This document shows positions 37,372-46,548 of a DNA stretch of 64,000 bases, piece after piece. The first letter of the stretch is position 1. Every line of letters starts with the position of its first letter. The position numbers were made by a program, and so were the translations under genes. Source of the stretch: Helicobacter aurati (GTDB lineage: Bacteria > Campylobacterota > Campylobacteria > Campylobacterales > Helicobacteraceae). The DNA lies in the NCBI RefSeq assembly GCF_003364265.1, contig NZ_NXLW01000010.1:1-64000 (forward strand). Reading direction: 5' to 3'. The notes beneath the pieces were generated by a model that was given only the letters and a program-made list of their open reading frames with translations, searched no databases and was not told where the DNA came from.

Positions 37372-38574
37372 ATGATATGGAACGCTATTGTATTGGCATT
37401 TAGGCAAATTTCACGTAATTATTTACGAGCATTTCTGACAATGCTGGGTGTTATTATTGGTGTAGCATCTGTAATTATTATGATTACATTAGGTAATGGG
37501 GCAACGCAAAACGTGAGGACGCAAATGGAAGCACTCGGAAGCAATTTATTGATTGTGCATCCTGCTAGAGGCTTAAATACTGGAGGAGGATCACTCAATA
37601 GACGATTCTCAATGCAGGAAGTGAATATTTTACGTTCTCGTTTGAATCTTAAAGCAGTAGCACCTATTGCTAGTTCTACGCCTCTCGTGCAGTATCTAGG
37701 AGCTAATATGCAAACAACAGCTAATGGCATTACGGACGAATATTTTGAAGTCGCTAATTTAGAGATTGCTTTAGGCAGGAGATTTGATTCTAATGAGGCA
37801 AGTGCTAATGTGTGCATTTTAGGAGAAAGCGTGCGGCAAGCTTTGTTTAAAGAGAAGGACCCTTTAGGGGAAAGGGTACGTATCGGTAAGGCTATTTGTG
37901 AGGTTGTAGGTATATTAAAAGCTAAAGGTTCGAGTAATGGAAGTGATCAGGACGATGTGATATTGTTGCCGTTTAAGACTTTTTTACGTGATATTTCTGG
38001 GACAACAAGCATTTACAACGTGAATCGGATTATGATTTCTATGTATGATGGGGCAGATTCTACGCAAATAGTGAGAAATATCAAAGCAATATTAAGAGAT
38101 TATCGACATATTAAGCCTGGGCAAATTGATACGTTTGATGTCTGGGATACAAAGGCGTTTGAAGAGAGATTGACAGAAGCTACCCGAGTTTTAGTGCTGT
38201 TTTTAAGTGCGGTAGCAGGGGTTAGCCTTATTGTGGGTGGTATTGGCATTATGAATATTATGTTAGTTTCTGTTACAGAACGTACTCGTGAGATTGGTAC
38301 AAGGCTTGCAATTGGGGCATTAGAGAGTGATGTATTATTACAATTTCTTATAGAATCAGTCGTTGTGAGTGCATTAGGGGGGTTAATAGGTGTTGTTATG
38401 GGGTTTTTTATTTCATGGTTTGCTACTGCGCAAATGGGATTACCATTTATTTTTGATGTGTGGGTAGCCTTAGGGGCGTTTCTCTTTTCAGCATTGGTAG
38501 GTATTGTATTTGGCTATTTGCCTGCCTATCGTGCTTCAAAACTCGATCCGATTGATGCGCTACGTTATGAATAG
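37372..38574 (+). CDS. MacB-type ABC transporter permease (FtsX family)
   Basis: A 400-residue inner-membrane permease. AFRQISRNYLRAFLTMLGVIIG is the conserved N-terminal stretch leading into helix 1, GVASVIIMITLGNGATQNV follows, and then comes a large periplasmic domain. The three C-terminal helices begin GVSLIVGGIGIMNIMLVSVTERTREIG, the FtsX/MacB hallmark, with the cytosolic TERTREIGTR loop that contacts the ATPase. ATG 37372 has AGAGGA five bases upstream; the frame is open further upstream but without a good start. MacB itself has a fused ATPase, which is absent here, and no ATPase or membrane-fusion gene is adjacent. The substrate is unknown. Confidence 0.85.
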   Translation: MIWNAIVLAFRQISRNYLRAFLTMLGVIIGVASVIIMITLGNGATQNVRTQMEALGSNLLIVHPARGLNTGGGSLNRRFSMQEVNILRSRLNLKAVAPIASSTPLVQYLGANMQTTANGITDEYFEVANLEIALGRRFDSNEASANVCILGESVRQALFKEKDPLGERVRIGKAICEVVGILKAKGSSNGSDQDDVILLPFKTFLRDISGTTSIYNVNRIMISMYDGADSTQIVRNIKAILRDYRHIKPGQIDTFDVWDTKAFEERLTEATRVLVLFLSAVAGVSLIVGGIGIMNIMLVSVTERTREIGTRLAIGALESDVLLQFLIESVVVSALGGLIGVVMGFFISWFATAQMGLPFIFDVWVALGAFLFSALVGIVFGYLPAYRASKLDPIDALRYE

Positions 38575-38654
38575 CGATTAAATGTAAGGTTAAAATTTAT
38601 TGATTATGTTTGCTGTCGAAATGACTAGTTAATATATTTAATTATAGATGTACT

Positions 38655-39122
38655 TCAAGACAATTTTGTGGGAATTGCTATTCTGCTTTTGCTGTATTGC
38701 TTTGCATTTTCTTTTGCAATTTTATCGCAATGCTCATTTTGAGGGTTGCCATTATGTGCTTTTATCCATTGTGTAGATATAACATGCGATTGACTTAAAT
38801 GAATATATTCTCCCCATAGATCGGTATGTTTTACTTCTTTAAAACCTTTATTGAGCCAATTGGGTAAGTGAATAGTTATCGAATCGCAAATATATTTTGA
38901 ATCGCTTATAATGAGAATTTCACAAGGCTCATGTAGCACACGTAATCCTTCAATTACCGCTTTAAGTTCCATGCGTCCATTTGTACTATATGCTTCGCCT
39001 CCGCTTACTTGTTTATAAAATATTTGTTCATTTTTTGTGATGTATTCTAGCAGAGCGCAATAACCTGAAGGTCCAGGATTGCCTAAGCTCGAGCCATCTG
39101 TATATAAAGTTACTTGTTTCAT
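38655..39122 (-). CDS. rnhA: Ribonuclease HI
   Basis: RNase HI cuts the RNA strand of RNA:DNA hybrids. At 155 residues it is the standard size. The four catalytic acidic residues are visible: TDGSSLGNPGPSG (Asp), GRMELKAVIEG (Glu), IISDSKYICDS (Asp), and in the C-terminal part HNGNPQNEHCDKIAKENA (Asp). KGFKEVKHTDLW corresponds to the handle region. AAGGA lies before ATG 39122. It is convergent with the permease gene and divergent from dedA. Confidence 0.95.
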   Translation of the reverse strand: MKQVTLYTDGSSLGNPGPSGYCALLEYITKNEQIFYKQVSGGEAYSTNGRMELKAVIEGLRVLHEPCEILIISDSKYICDSITIHLPNWLNKGFKEVKHTDLWGEYIHLSQSHVISTQWIKAHNGNPQNEHCDKIAKENAKQYSKSRIAIPTKLS

Positions 39123-39242
39123 GAGTTTCCTTAAAGTCTAGGTAGAGAAATTCTATCAAAGAATCATAAGAATCTCAAATCGTTAATAAAAATTAATTAT
39201 GATATAGAATCTTTTTATGCGCGACTCTCTTAAGGATAGACT

Positions 39243-39944
39243 ATGTATTTTATTCGTCATAATATTAGGACAGTAAGTATCATTGGTTTATTTCTAGTGG
39301 GACTTGTTATCTTTTTATTTTATGTATGGCAATCTGATTTTTCTTTGGAACATCTTATTAGGATTCTTTGGGATACTTATGTAGAAGATTGGGGTTATCT
39401 CATTTTATTTTGTTGGAGCATTTTAGAGGGAGAATGGGGGCTGTTGCTTGCAGGAATAGCGGCACATCAGGGGTATTTGAATGTTTACTGGTGTATTTTT
39501 ATTGCCGGGCTTGGAGGTTTTACTGGAGATCAAATTTATTTTTATATTGGACGATTAAATAAAACTTATGTACAGAGAAAATTCCGCAATCAGAGGAGAA
39601 AATTTGCTCTTGCTAGCAGTCTTATGAAAAAATATGGATGGCCTATTATTTTTGTACAACGTTATATGTATGGATTGCGGACAATTATCCCCATAAGTAT
39701 TGGATTGACACGTTATTCTTCGGTTAAGTTTGCTATTATTAATCTTATATCTGCTTGGGTATGGGCATCTATTACCATTATTCCCGCATGGTATTTTGGG
39801 CAGGAAATTTTAGAATTTTTGCAGCATTTTTCCACTGAAGTTAAGAAAAACCCGATTGTATTTTTCGCATTATTAGTTATAATTCTATTGATTGTAGCTC
39901 TTATTTATTTTTGGGCTAGGAAATTCAGAAATATAAAGGACTAA
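39243..39944 (+). CDS. DedA family membrane protein
   Basis: A 233-residue inner-membrane protein of the DedA/VTT superfamily, whose members flip undecaprenyl phosphate or phosphatidylethanolamine. Conserved parts are the amphipathic re-entrant region around LEGEWGLLLAGIAAHQGYL, the segment GLGGFTGDQIYFYIGR, and the RYMYGLRTIIPISIGLTRYS motif that carries the key arginines. AAGGA precedes ATG 39243. pepA begins four bases after its stop, so the two are coupled. Confidence 0.88.
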   Translation: MYFIRHNIRTVSIIGLFLVGLVIFLFYVWQSDFSLEHLIRILWDTYVEDWGYLILFCWSILEGEWGLLLAGIAAHQGYLNVYWCIFIAGLGGFTGDQIYFYIGRLNKTYVQRKFRNQRRKFALASSLMKKYGWPIIFVQRYMYGLRTIIPISIGLTRYSSVKFAIINLISAWVWASITIIPAWYFGQEILEFLQHFSTEVKKNPIVFFALLVIILLIVALIYFWARKFRNIKD

Positions 39945-39948
39945 CAGA

Positions 39949-41448
39949 ATGAATAAGCAACTTTGGGTAGCCCCCAAGATTAATATCAGTGTATCTGATG
40001 TTGAATTTGGTACGGCAGTTGTATTGATTGAAAAAGATATTTTTGCAGAAAATTCTTCTGTTATTTTGGAAACAAATAAAGAAAACGTCAAAGATTTAGC
40101 TTTACTTACACAAAGAGGCTATAAGGGTAAGGGAGCATTTTATGCTCAAGCTAGCAATATTCTTTATGTGGGTTTGGAGGATTTGAATCCATATTCTTAT
40201 GCTGATGCAGCATGCCTTGCAATAAAAACACTTAAAACGCTTAATATTAAAGAGGCTTTTTTTGCTCTAAAAGATAAAGATGAATCATTACATAAACATA
40301 TCATACGTGGCATATTATTGGGTGATTATGAATACAATGTTTTTAAACAAGATTCTATGGAAAAATCTCAAGAGATTAAACAGAGAGAAATACTTAATCT
40401 TGCTCTAATTGGTGTGCGCGATAATGTATTGCAGCAAATGTGTGTCATTTGCAATCGTGTAAATTTTGTTCGTGATATTGTTAATACTCCTCCTAATATT
40501 GCCAATGCTATTTTTCTTTCCAATTTGGCACAGAATGAAACAATAGCACTTGCAAAAAAATATAGAAATTGTGATATTCAAGCAGTTTTACGTAGTAATT
40601 CCTATATGGAAGAACAAAAAATGGGTGCTTTTCTTGCAGTGAATCAAACTTCTAATTTTCCGGCTTTTCTTGCTCATCTAAGTTATAAACCACAGCACGT
40701 TGATAGCAGCACTAAAAAAGTTGTTATTGTTGGTAAAGGTCTTGTGTATGATACAGGTGGATTGAGTCTTAAACCGGCAGATTATATGGTAACCATGAAA
40801 GCCGATAAAAGTGGTGCTTGTGCTGTTTTAGGGGTGTTTTTAGCGGCAGTGGAATTAGGGTTGAATATTGAATTGCATGCTATTATGGGGATTACTGACA
40901 ACGCCATTGGTAGCAATGCTTATCGACCAGATGATATTTTAATTTCACGTGAGAAAAAAAGTATAGAAGTGAAAAATACCGATGCAGAGGGACGTTTGGT
41001 ACTAGTTGATTGTTTAAGTTATGCACAGGACTTAGAAGCAGATATGATTCTGGATTTTGCAACACTTACTGGTGCATGTGTTGTAGCACTTGGTGAGTAT
41101 ACAAGTGGTGTTATGGGATATAACGAAAAGCTTAAACAACTTTTTGTAGAGAGTGCTCTGAAATCCGGTGAGTTAGCGCATACTCTTCCTTTTAATAGTC
41201 ATCTTAAAAAACTTATAGAATCTAAAATTGCAGATGTTAGCAATACTTCTAGCTCTCGTTATGGCGGCGCAATTACAGCTGGTATGTTTTTGGGTGAATT
41301 TATACGCAAGGAATATAAAGATAAATGGTTGCATATCGATATAGCAGGTCCCGCTTTCGTTGAAAAGGAATGGGGGGTTAATCCGTATGGAGCAAGTGGA
41401 GCAGGTGTATTGGCTTGCATTCAGTTTCTCTGTGATGTTATTCAATAG
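39949..41448 (+). CDS. pepA: Leucyl aminopeptidase (M17)
   Basis: A cytosolic hexameric aminopeptidase with two metals per active site, 499 residues. The metal and catalytic residues are seen in VGKGLVYDTGGLSLKP, MKADKSGACAVLG and the M17 signature NTDAEGRLVL, and the catalytic-domain end contains SSRYGGAITAGMFL. The N-terminal third is the variable macro-like domain. It follows dedA by four bases and is followed after 33 bases by the surface-modification cassette on the same strand, which may therefore share transcription with it. Confidence 0.95.
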   Translation: MNKQLWVAPKINISVSDVEFGTAVVLIEKDIFAENSSVILETNKENVKDLALLTQRGYKGKGAFYAQASNILYVGLEDLNPYSYADAACLAIKTLKTLNIKEAFFALKDKDESLHKHIIRGILLGDYEYNVFKQDSMEKSQEIKQREILNLALIGVRDNVLQQMCVICNRVNFVRDIVNTPPNIANAIFLSNLAQNETIALAKKYRNCDIQAVLRSNSYMEEQKMGAFLAVNQTSNFPAFLAHLSYKPQHVDSSTKKVVIVGKGLVYDTGGLSLKPADYMVTMKADKSGACAVLGVFLAAVELGLNIELHAIMGITDNAIGSNAYRPDDILISREKKSIEVKNTDAEGRLVLVDCLSYAQDLEADMILDFATLTGACVVALGEYTSGVMGYNEKLKQLFVESALKSGELAHTLPFNSHLKKLIESKIADVSNTSSSRYGGAITAGMFLGEFIRKEYKDKWLHIDIAGPAFVEKEWGVNPYGASGAGVLACIQFLCDVIQ

Positions 41449-41481
41449 CTTATAGTTTCTTGCAATGGGGAAGATCTTTCT

Positions 41482-42027
41482 ATGATGAAAACAATGCTTA
41501 ATGGTAATGGACTTGTCATTTGGATAAATGGGCTCTCTGGAAGCGGTAAAAGCACAATAGGGCAGGCACTTCATCAAAAGATTGCAAAAACCTTGAAAAA
41601 TGTTGTGTATTTAGATGGTGATGTTTTGCGTTCGATTTTGGGGCATTTTGCTTATGATAAGATAGGTAGAATTAATATGGCAAAAAAGAGAGCAGATTTA
41701 GCCCATTATCTTTCTCAACAAGGTATTATCGTTATTGTTACAACTATTTCTATGTTTAAAGAAGTGTATGAATATAACGCCAATTTGTTTAAGCATTTTT
41801 TGCATGTTTATGTTCAATGTGATATACATGAGCTTATTGCTAGAGATCAAAAAAGTATATATAGTAGTTTTTTAGAGGGGAAAATACGGCAAGTTGTAGG
41901 GATGGACATAGCTTATGATGTTCCTCCATTAAATGATGGCATGAGTCTTGTTATTGACAATAATAAGCGTGAATGTTTGGAACAAAAAGTAGATTCCATT
42001 CTTTCTTGCCTTGATATTAATGGATAA
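41482..42027 (+). CDS. Adenylylsulfate-kinase-like nucleotide kinase
   Basis: A 181-residue P-loop kinase of the CysC fold. Walker A is WINGLSGSGKSTIGQAL (residues 13-29), followed by YLDGDVLRSIL, the GDxxR substrate loop, and RINMAKKRADLAHYL where APS kinases have R-x-x-N-x-x-R. No sulfate-activation genes (cysD, cysN, cysH) are nearby. Campylobacter jejuni Cj1415 has this fold but phosphorylates cytidine diphosphoramidate in capsule methyl phosphoramidate synthesis. Here the neighbours are a DUF2972 gene and two methyltransferases, a setting closer to that pathway than to sulfate assimilation. The substrate is therefore an inference. Confidence 0.82.
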   Translation: MMKTMLNGNGLVIWINGLSGSGKSTIGQALHQKIAKTLKNVVYLDGDVLRSILGHFAYDKIGRINMAKKRADLAHYLSQQGIIVIVTTISMFKEVYEYNANLFKHFLHVYVQCDIHELIARDQKSIYSSFLEGKIRQVVGMDIAYDVPPLNDGMSLVIDNNKRECLEQKVDSILSCLDING

Positions 42028-42092
42028 ATGCTTTTTTATTATGAAATACCTTGCAGTGTAATGGACGTATTATAGTGGGCAAAGGGCGAAAT

Positions 42093-43501
42093 GTGCGCGG
42101 TAAGTCAAGAACCTATAAAATCTATCAAGAGCAAGGTATTGTTGCTGCATGTAAATATAGAATCAGAAAGTTTAATGATAAATTGCAACAAAAAATGATG
42201 TGGTCTATTTTCAAAAACGAAGGTTGGCTTTCCTATTGCAAGTATCTTTATTGGAAAATTGTTATATATAGTCTTTTTAGATGCTTTAATTTTGTACATG
42301 TTCCCAAAACTTTCTCTTTTGCAGTGTGCGGTTCTCATGGAGTAGGACTACATTCATTGCTTTATTTTCTAAGTATGCTTGAAGTGAAAAAGAATCATAA
42401 CAGTGCAAGAGCATGTGAAGTTCTAAATAAGATATTCCCACGATTACGGGGGGGGGGGGCATCTTGCCTCTTAGTATGTTTGCCATGCGATCCGAAGTAA
42501 CGTCTGATTTCTCATTGCAAGTAAGCTACGAATTAACCCGAAATGTAGATTATGCACTTTGGGGAATCACTTTGGATGGTTTTACTCAAGGTAAAGAAGA
42601 ATGGTTGGCTAAGTTTACTCCTTGCTACAAAGTTCCTATTATTTGCATTGTTAGAGATCCAATACTTGCTATTATATCCGCAATGAATATTGGATTAAAT
42701 TATGATGAAATCGCAAAAAAAATTACTGCCAATAGTTCGACACAAGAAATTCATTGTGCGATTGAAGAGATTATGAGCATTAGAATGGATTCTTTGTGCG
42801 TCTTTGCAACTGCTAAAACTACCTATGCGACTATTCTTGATTGGTATTCAAATATTTTACAAATTCTCCCTTACAGTAACGAGATTCTCTACATTGATAC
42901 CACTGATTTATTGGGTAAAAAGACAAAGACAACTATGCAAAATATTGCGACTTTTCTTGCAGATAATCAACGAGTAGCAGAGGATATTACGATAAAATTA
43001 CCTGAAGAATTTGATTTTGACCTAAAAGTTAATGATTTCCTCACTCACAATCTTCCTTTAGAATTCACATTCGTTAATTATCAAATTTATGTTTCTGCTT
43101 TTCGTGGGTTTTTTGCCATTGGTCCTAGGCAATATTATCATTTACAAGATAAAAGATTCTATATTGATGAAATGTATTATTCTCCTTTATTCCCTGAACG
43201 TCGATTATTTATTAGTACAAGTTCTCGTTCTTTTGATTATTCTCTTTTTCCCGCTTTGATTCAAGAGATTGAGTTGAGATTGGAAGTTTTACATCAAAAA
43301 ATTTCATCTTATCATCCTCTTAAAATTACCCCGCAAATATTTTTAGATTTTTTATCACACAATCAAGAAAAAGCTAAACTTCTTGATACTGTGCTACGTT
43401 ATGAACTACAGCATGTGCAACAAAATAGACCTGATATTGTAGCAACATGGGAGCATTATCAAGAATTTCAGAGACTTTTAATACCAATTAGGAAAGGATA
43501 G
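42093..43501 (+). CDS. DUF2972-like protein, split by a G12 tract; phase-variable, OFF here
   Basis: The upstream frame ends at 42500 and the downstream frame runs to 43501; they part at G12 (42448-42459). Ten or thirteen Gs would join them into a protein of about 470 residues. The second part has PIICIVRDPILAIISA, which resembles the phosphate-binding segment of sulfotransferases, and NRPDIVATWEHYQEF at the C-terminus, a pattern I associate with the Campylobacter/Helicobacter DUF2972 family. VPKTFSFAVCGSHGVG upstream could be the nucleotide loop of the same fold. The start is uncertain: GTG 42093 (AAAGGG seven bases before) is preferred over TTG 42051. It is probably a transferase acting on a surface structure; function unproven. 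Confidence 0.65.
42448..42459 (+). repeat. G12 homopolymer tract in the DUF2972-like gene
   Basis: Twelve consecutive Gs lie exactly where the frame is lost. One more G, or two fewer, restores a continuous frame to 43501. Confidence 0.9.
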
Positions 43502-43506
43502 TTACT

Positions 43507-44274
43507 ATGAAACAAGGTGATTTTACAGAAGTTGCGAAATATTACCATAATCGTCCTGCATATAGTGCAAGGTTATTGGAGAAGCTACTAAGATGCATTA
43601 ATGATTTGGATAAGCCTTTAGAATCTTTACAAGTTGTGGAAGTTGGTGCGGGCACGGGCAAGCTTACAAAAATGCTTGCTAATTTTGGATTGAAAGTTGT
43701 TGCTGTTGAACCAAACGATAATATGCGAGAGGAGGGAATCCGATATACGCGTAATACTTCTATTAAATGGATGAATGGTAGCGGTGAGCAGACAGGTGTC
43801 CAATCTAATTTTGCAGATTGGGTTATTATGGCAAGCTCGTTTCATTGGACTAATCCTCAAAAATCTCTACCTGAATTCGCAAGGATATTAAAAGAAAGAG
43901 GGTATTTTACGGCAATTTGGAATCCACGTAATATTAAGCCAAATTCTATTTTTGAGAGTATTGAATCTGAAATTAAACGTATTGTTCCAGAACTTAATCG
44001 TGTGAGTAGTGGTACACAGAATACTAAGAATTGGGAGGAAATTCTAGTTTCAACAGGAGATTTTGAAGATTGTTTTTTTATGGAATGTGATTATGTTGAA
44101 ATGATGGATAAAGCACGTTATATTGGCGCATGGCATTCTGTAAATGATATTCAAGCGCAAGCTGGTGAACAAAGATGGCAGCATATCCTTAGTATGATAG
44201 AGTCTCATATTAAGGATTTACATATTATTGAAATTCCATATAAAATTCGTGCTTGGAGCGTTCGCAAAAAATAA
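43507..44274 (+). CDS. Class I SAM-dependent methyltransferase
   Basis: A 255-residue cytosolic methyltransferase of the UbiE/methyltransferase-11 type. SAM motif I is VVEVGAGTGKLTKMLANFG (about residues 44-62), followed by VVAVEPNDNMREEG with the acidic residue that binds the ribose, and ADWVIMASSFHW (motif III region). It lies six bases after the DUF2972-like gene and is cotranscribed. The next gene is a paralogue with the same YYHNRPAYS-type N-terminus and VEPND motif. The methyl acceptor is unknown; Campylobacter phosphoramidate clusters also carry two adjacent methyltransferases. Confidence 0.85.
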   Translation: MKQGDFTEVAKYYHNRPAYSARLLEKLLRCINDLDKPLESLQVVEVGAGTGKLTKMLANFGLKVVAVEPNDNMREEGIRYTRNTSIKWMNGSGEQTGVQSNFADWVIMASSFHWTNPQKSLPEFARILKERGYFTAIWNPRNIKPNSIFESIESEIKRIVPELNRVSSGTQNTKNWEEILVSTGDFEDCFFMECDYVEMMDKARYIGAWHSVNDIQAQAGEQRWQHILSMIESHIKDLHIIEIPYKIRAWSVRKK

Positions 44275-44390
44275 TTTTTCATATAAATAAAATGTTAGGA
44301 GGGGGGATTATCATAAAGATACAGCATTAAGAGTATTTTGTGCAATTAGTAGTGTATCTTACACTTAGATATTATCGAAAAGGATAGTTT

Positions 44391-45219
44391 ATGCAAAAAT
44401 TAGTAGAACAGCATTGGGATTATACCAAGCATGCAAAATTTTATGAGTTTCGTCCAAATTATGCAGATTCAGCTATTGACATGTTGGTTTTTCTCGTAAA
44501 GAGCAATAGAGTAACGGGGGGGGGGGGCAACATTCCCTTCCTTGCGAGTAGCAGATATTGGCGCAGGTACGGGCAATCTCAGTCTTATGTTGTTACAAAG
44601 AGGTTGCAATGTTGTTGCTGTTGAACCAAACGATGCAATGCGTGAATTGGGTATAAAGGCAACGTCAAGAAATCAAACAGACTCCTCTCAATTTCGCGCG
44701 GATAGTAGTATAGAATGGGTGCGAGCAACAGGTATAGATTCTACTTTAAAAAGCGGTGAATATGATTGGGTAACTTTTGGTAGTAGTTTTAATGTTATGG
44801 ATAGAAATGAAGCATTGAAAGAAGCTCATAGAATTTTAAAACCTCAGAGTTATTTTTCATGTATGTGGAATCATCGAGATTTAAATGATCCTATTCAGGA
44901 GATGGCAGAGGAAGTTATTTTAGAGCTTGTTCCAAATTATACTAGAGGTATAAGACGTCAAGATCAGAGACCAATATTAGAAGAGAATAAAGAGCTGTTT
45001 GATAATATTATTTATATAGAGTCAGATTTTTATTTTTATCAGAATATTGAAAATTATATCAATGCATGGAAGAGTGTAAAAAATCCCTATTGGGATTTAG
45101 AAACAAAAGAGGGTGTTGAATTGTTTGAAAAAATTGCCTATCAAATACGACATAAACTTCCAACACATTTTGGTATTAAATATACAACACGGTGTTGGAG
45201 TGCCAAGAAAGTTGCTTAA
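44391..45219 (+). CDS. Class I methyltransferase paralogue, split by a G12 tract; phase-variable, OFF here
   Basis: The upstream frame (from ATG 44391) stops at 44624 and the downstream frame ends at 45219; they part at G12 (44516-44527). Eleven or fourteen Gs would join them into a protein of about 276 residues. Joined, it aligns with the gene upstream: HAKFYEFRPNYADSAIDMLV matches the paralogue's KYYHNRPAYS start, and VADIGAGTGNLSLMLLQRG then VVAVEPNDAMRELG match its SAM motifs. The tract encodes a glycine linker between the N-terminal helices and motif I, where the paralogue has a short non-conserved loop. It lies 116 bases after the paralogue. Acceptor unknown. Confidence 0.82.
44516..44527 (+). 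repeat. G12 homopolymer tract in the second methyltransferase gene
   Basis: Twelve consecutive Gs at the point of frame loss. Losing one G, or gaining two, restores the reading frame; the intact paralogue upstream confirms which frames belong together. Confidence 0.92.
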
Positions 45220-45351
45220 AGGATTTGTTATTCCTATTGTCCTTCAGAATAATAATAAGAAGAACAATGGTTTAGAATCTTGTGGGGGCTCAACTTGTCT
45301 ATTTAATTAGGAGAAACTTAATAAACTTTTGATTGTTGGTTGGTAGTGGAG

Positions 45352-46488
45352 TTACTTGTTGGGAATTAGGTGCAATAAATTAATCTGCCTGCGACTAAAT
45401 AATCTCATAGGCATACCCCACCATCCCGCTCCTTCTGAAATATAGATTTGGGCATTGTTATCGTGATAGGTAAATTGATTCAAACCACTTAAAAAAGGCT
45501 GATCGAGCAATACAATAAAATTAAAAGGAAATATTTGTCCGCCGTGTGTATGTCCACTTAGAACAAGATCGATTTTCTCATTCGTTAAAAAGTTGATGAT
45601 TTTTGGTTGGTGTGATAACAGGATGGTGGGAAAGTTTGCCTGATTAGATTCTAATGCTTTTGTCAAATTTGGTTTCAAAGAATTATCTTTAAACACTGTT
45701 CTTTCTCCTACCAAATCTGCAATACCAGATATGTTAATACCTAGATTACGTAGAATCATACTTTGATTAACAAGTGGAGTAATCCCAATTCGTTTAAGCA
45801 AGTGCAAAATAGTGTGTGTATCATAGTAGTACTCATGATTACCTAAAACATAGTAGATACCATATTTACTTTTTAATTTTCCTAACTCTTCTATTGCTTT
45901 AATGCTAAAGTTAGAGTAACTGTCTACAATATCTCCTGTAAGGACAATAATATCAGCATGAAGTTTGTTTGTTTGTTTGACAATTGCAGCAATTTTTTTT
46001 TCATTCATTAGAGTGCCAATATGAATATCACTTAAATGTGCAATATTAATTGGTTGCTTCAGGTTATTTATTGTGATTGTTTGTTCAACAGTGACAGGGG
46101 CTTTTGCATTAATATAAAAACTTAATCCTATCAATAGTAATATAGTAGCCCATGCAACAACAAGAATTGCTGTTTGCCAATGTTGCAGAACGATAGCACC
46201 AAAGCCAAGATAAACTCCCCAGTTTAATATACATACAATAAGGGCAATATTGAAACTAATCCAAAAAATACCAATACTACTTGACATAAGGGTATAAATA
46301 ATAGGGTGTAGCTGCCCATGATAGAATCTTAAAAAAAATATAATACAGAGTAGGTTGGCAATAACAATACATTTTCCAAGATGTTTCATAGCAGGATTAG
46401 TAGAAATGTTTTTAAATAAAATAAAGTAGATAAAAATATGCAACACCACTATGACAATAAAAAATACAATGCGCATGCTGATTGACAT
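45352..46488 (-). CDS. Membrane metallophosphoesterase (YkuE/YaeI-like)
   Basis: A 378-residue calcineurin-like phosphoesterase. The first 130 residues hold four or five hydrophobic helices. The catalytic domain follows with all metal motifs: AHLSDIHIG (DxH), VLTGDIVDS (GDxxD), VLGNHEYY (GNHE), LLSHQP and LSGHTHGGQIFPF (GHxH). Relatives hydrolyse lipid pyrophosphates or UDP-diacylglucosamine (LpxG-like), but the substrate cannot be set here. An A9 run (minus strand) and a fourfold tetranucleotide repeat lie in frame near 45963-46002. AGAGG precedes ATG 46488. It is divergent from the phosphatase gene. Confidence 0.87.
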   Translation of the reverse strand: MSISMRIVFFIVIVVLHIFIYFILFKNISTNPAMKHLGKCIVIANLLCIIFFLRFYHGQLHPIIYTLMSSSIGIFWISFNIALIVCILNWGVYLGFGAIVLQHWQTAILVVAWATILLLIGLSFYINAKAPVTVEQTITINNLKQPINIAHLSDIHIGTLMNEKKIAAIVKQTNKLHADIIVLTGDIVDSYSNFSIKAIEELGKLKSKYGIYYVLGNHEYYYDTHTILHLLKRIGITPLVNQSMILRNLGINISGIADLVGERTVFKDNSLKPNLTKALESNQANFPTILLSHQPKIINFLTNEKIDLVLSGHTHGGQIFPFNFIVLLDQPFLSGLNQFTYHDNNAQIYISEGAGWWGMPMRLFSRRQINLLHLIPNK

Positions 46489-46548
46489 TACACCTCTTTA
46501 TTTGAATTGTAAGATATAATTTTAGCATTTTTTATTGAGGATAATAGA

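Noticed and set aside
44301-44306. G6 run upstream of the second methyltransferase as a promoter switch
   Set aside because: Six Gs is short, and its distance from the start (about 85 bases) does not place it in a promoter spacer.
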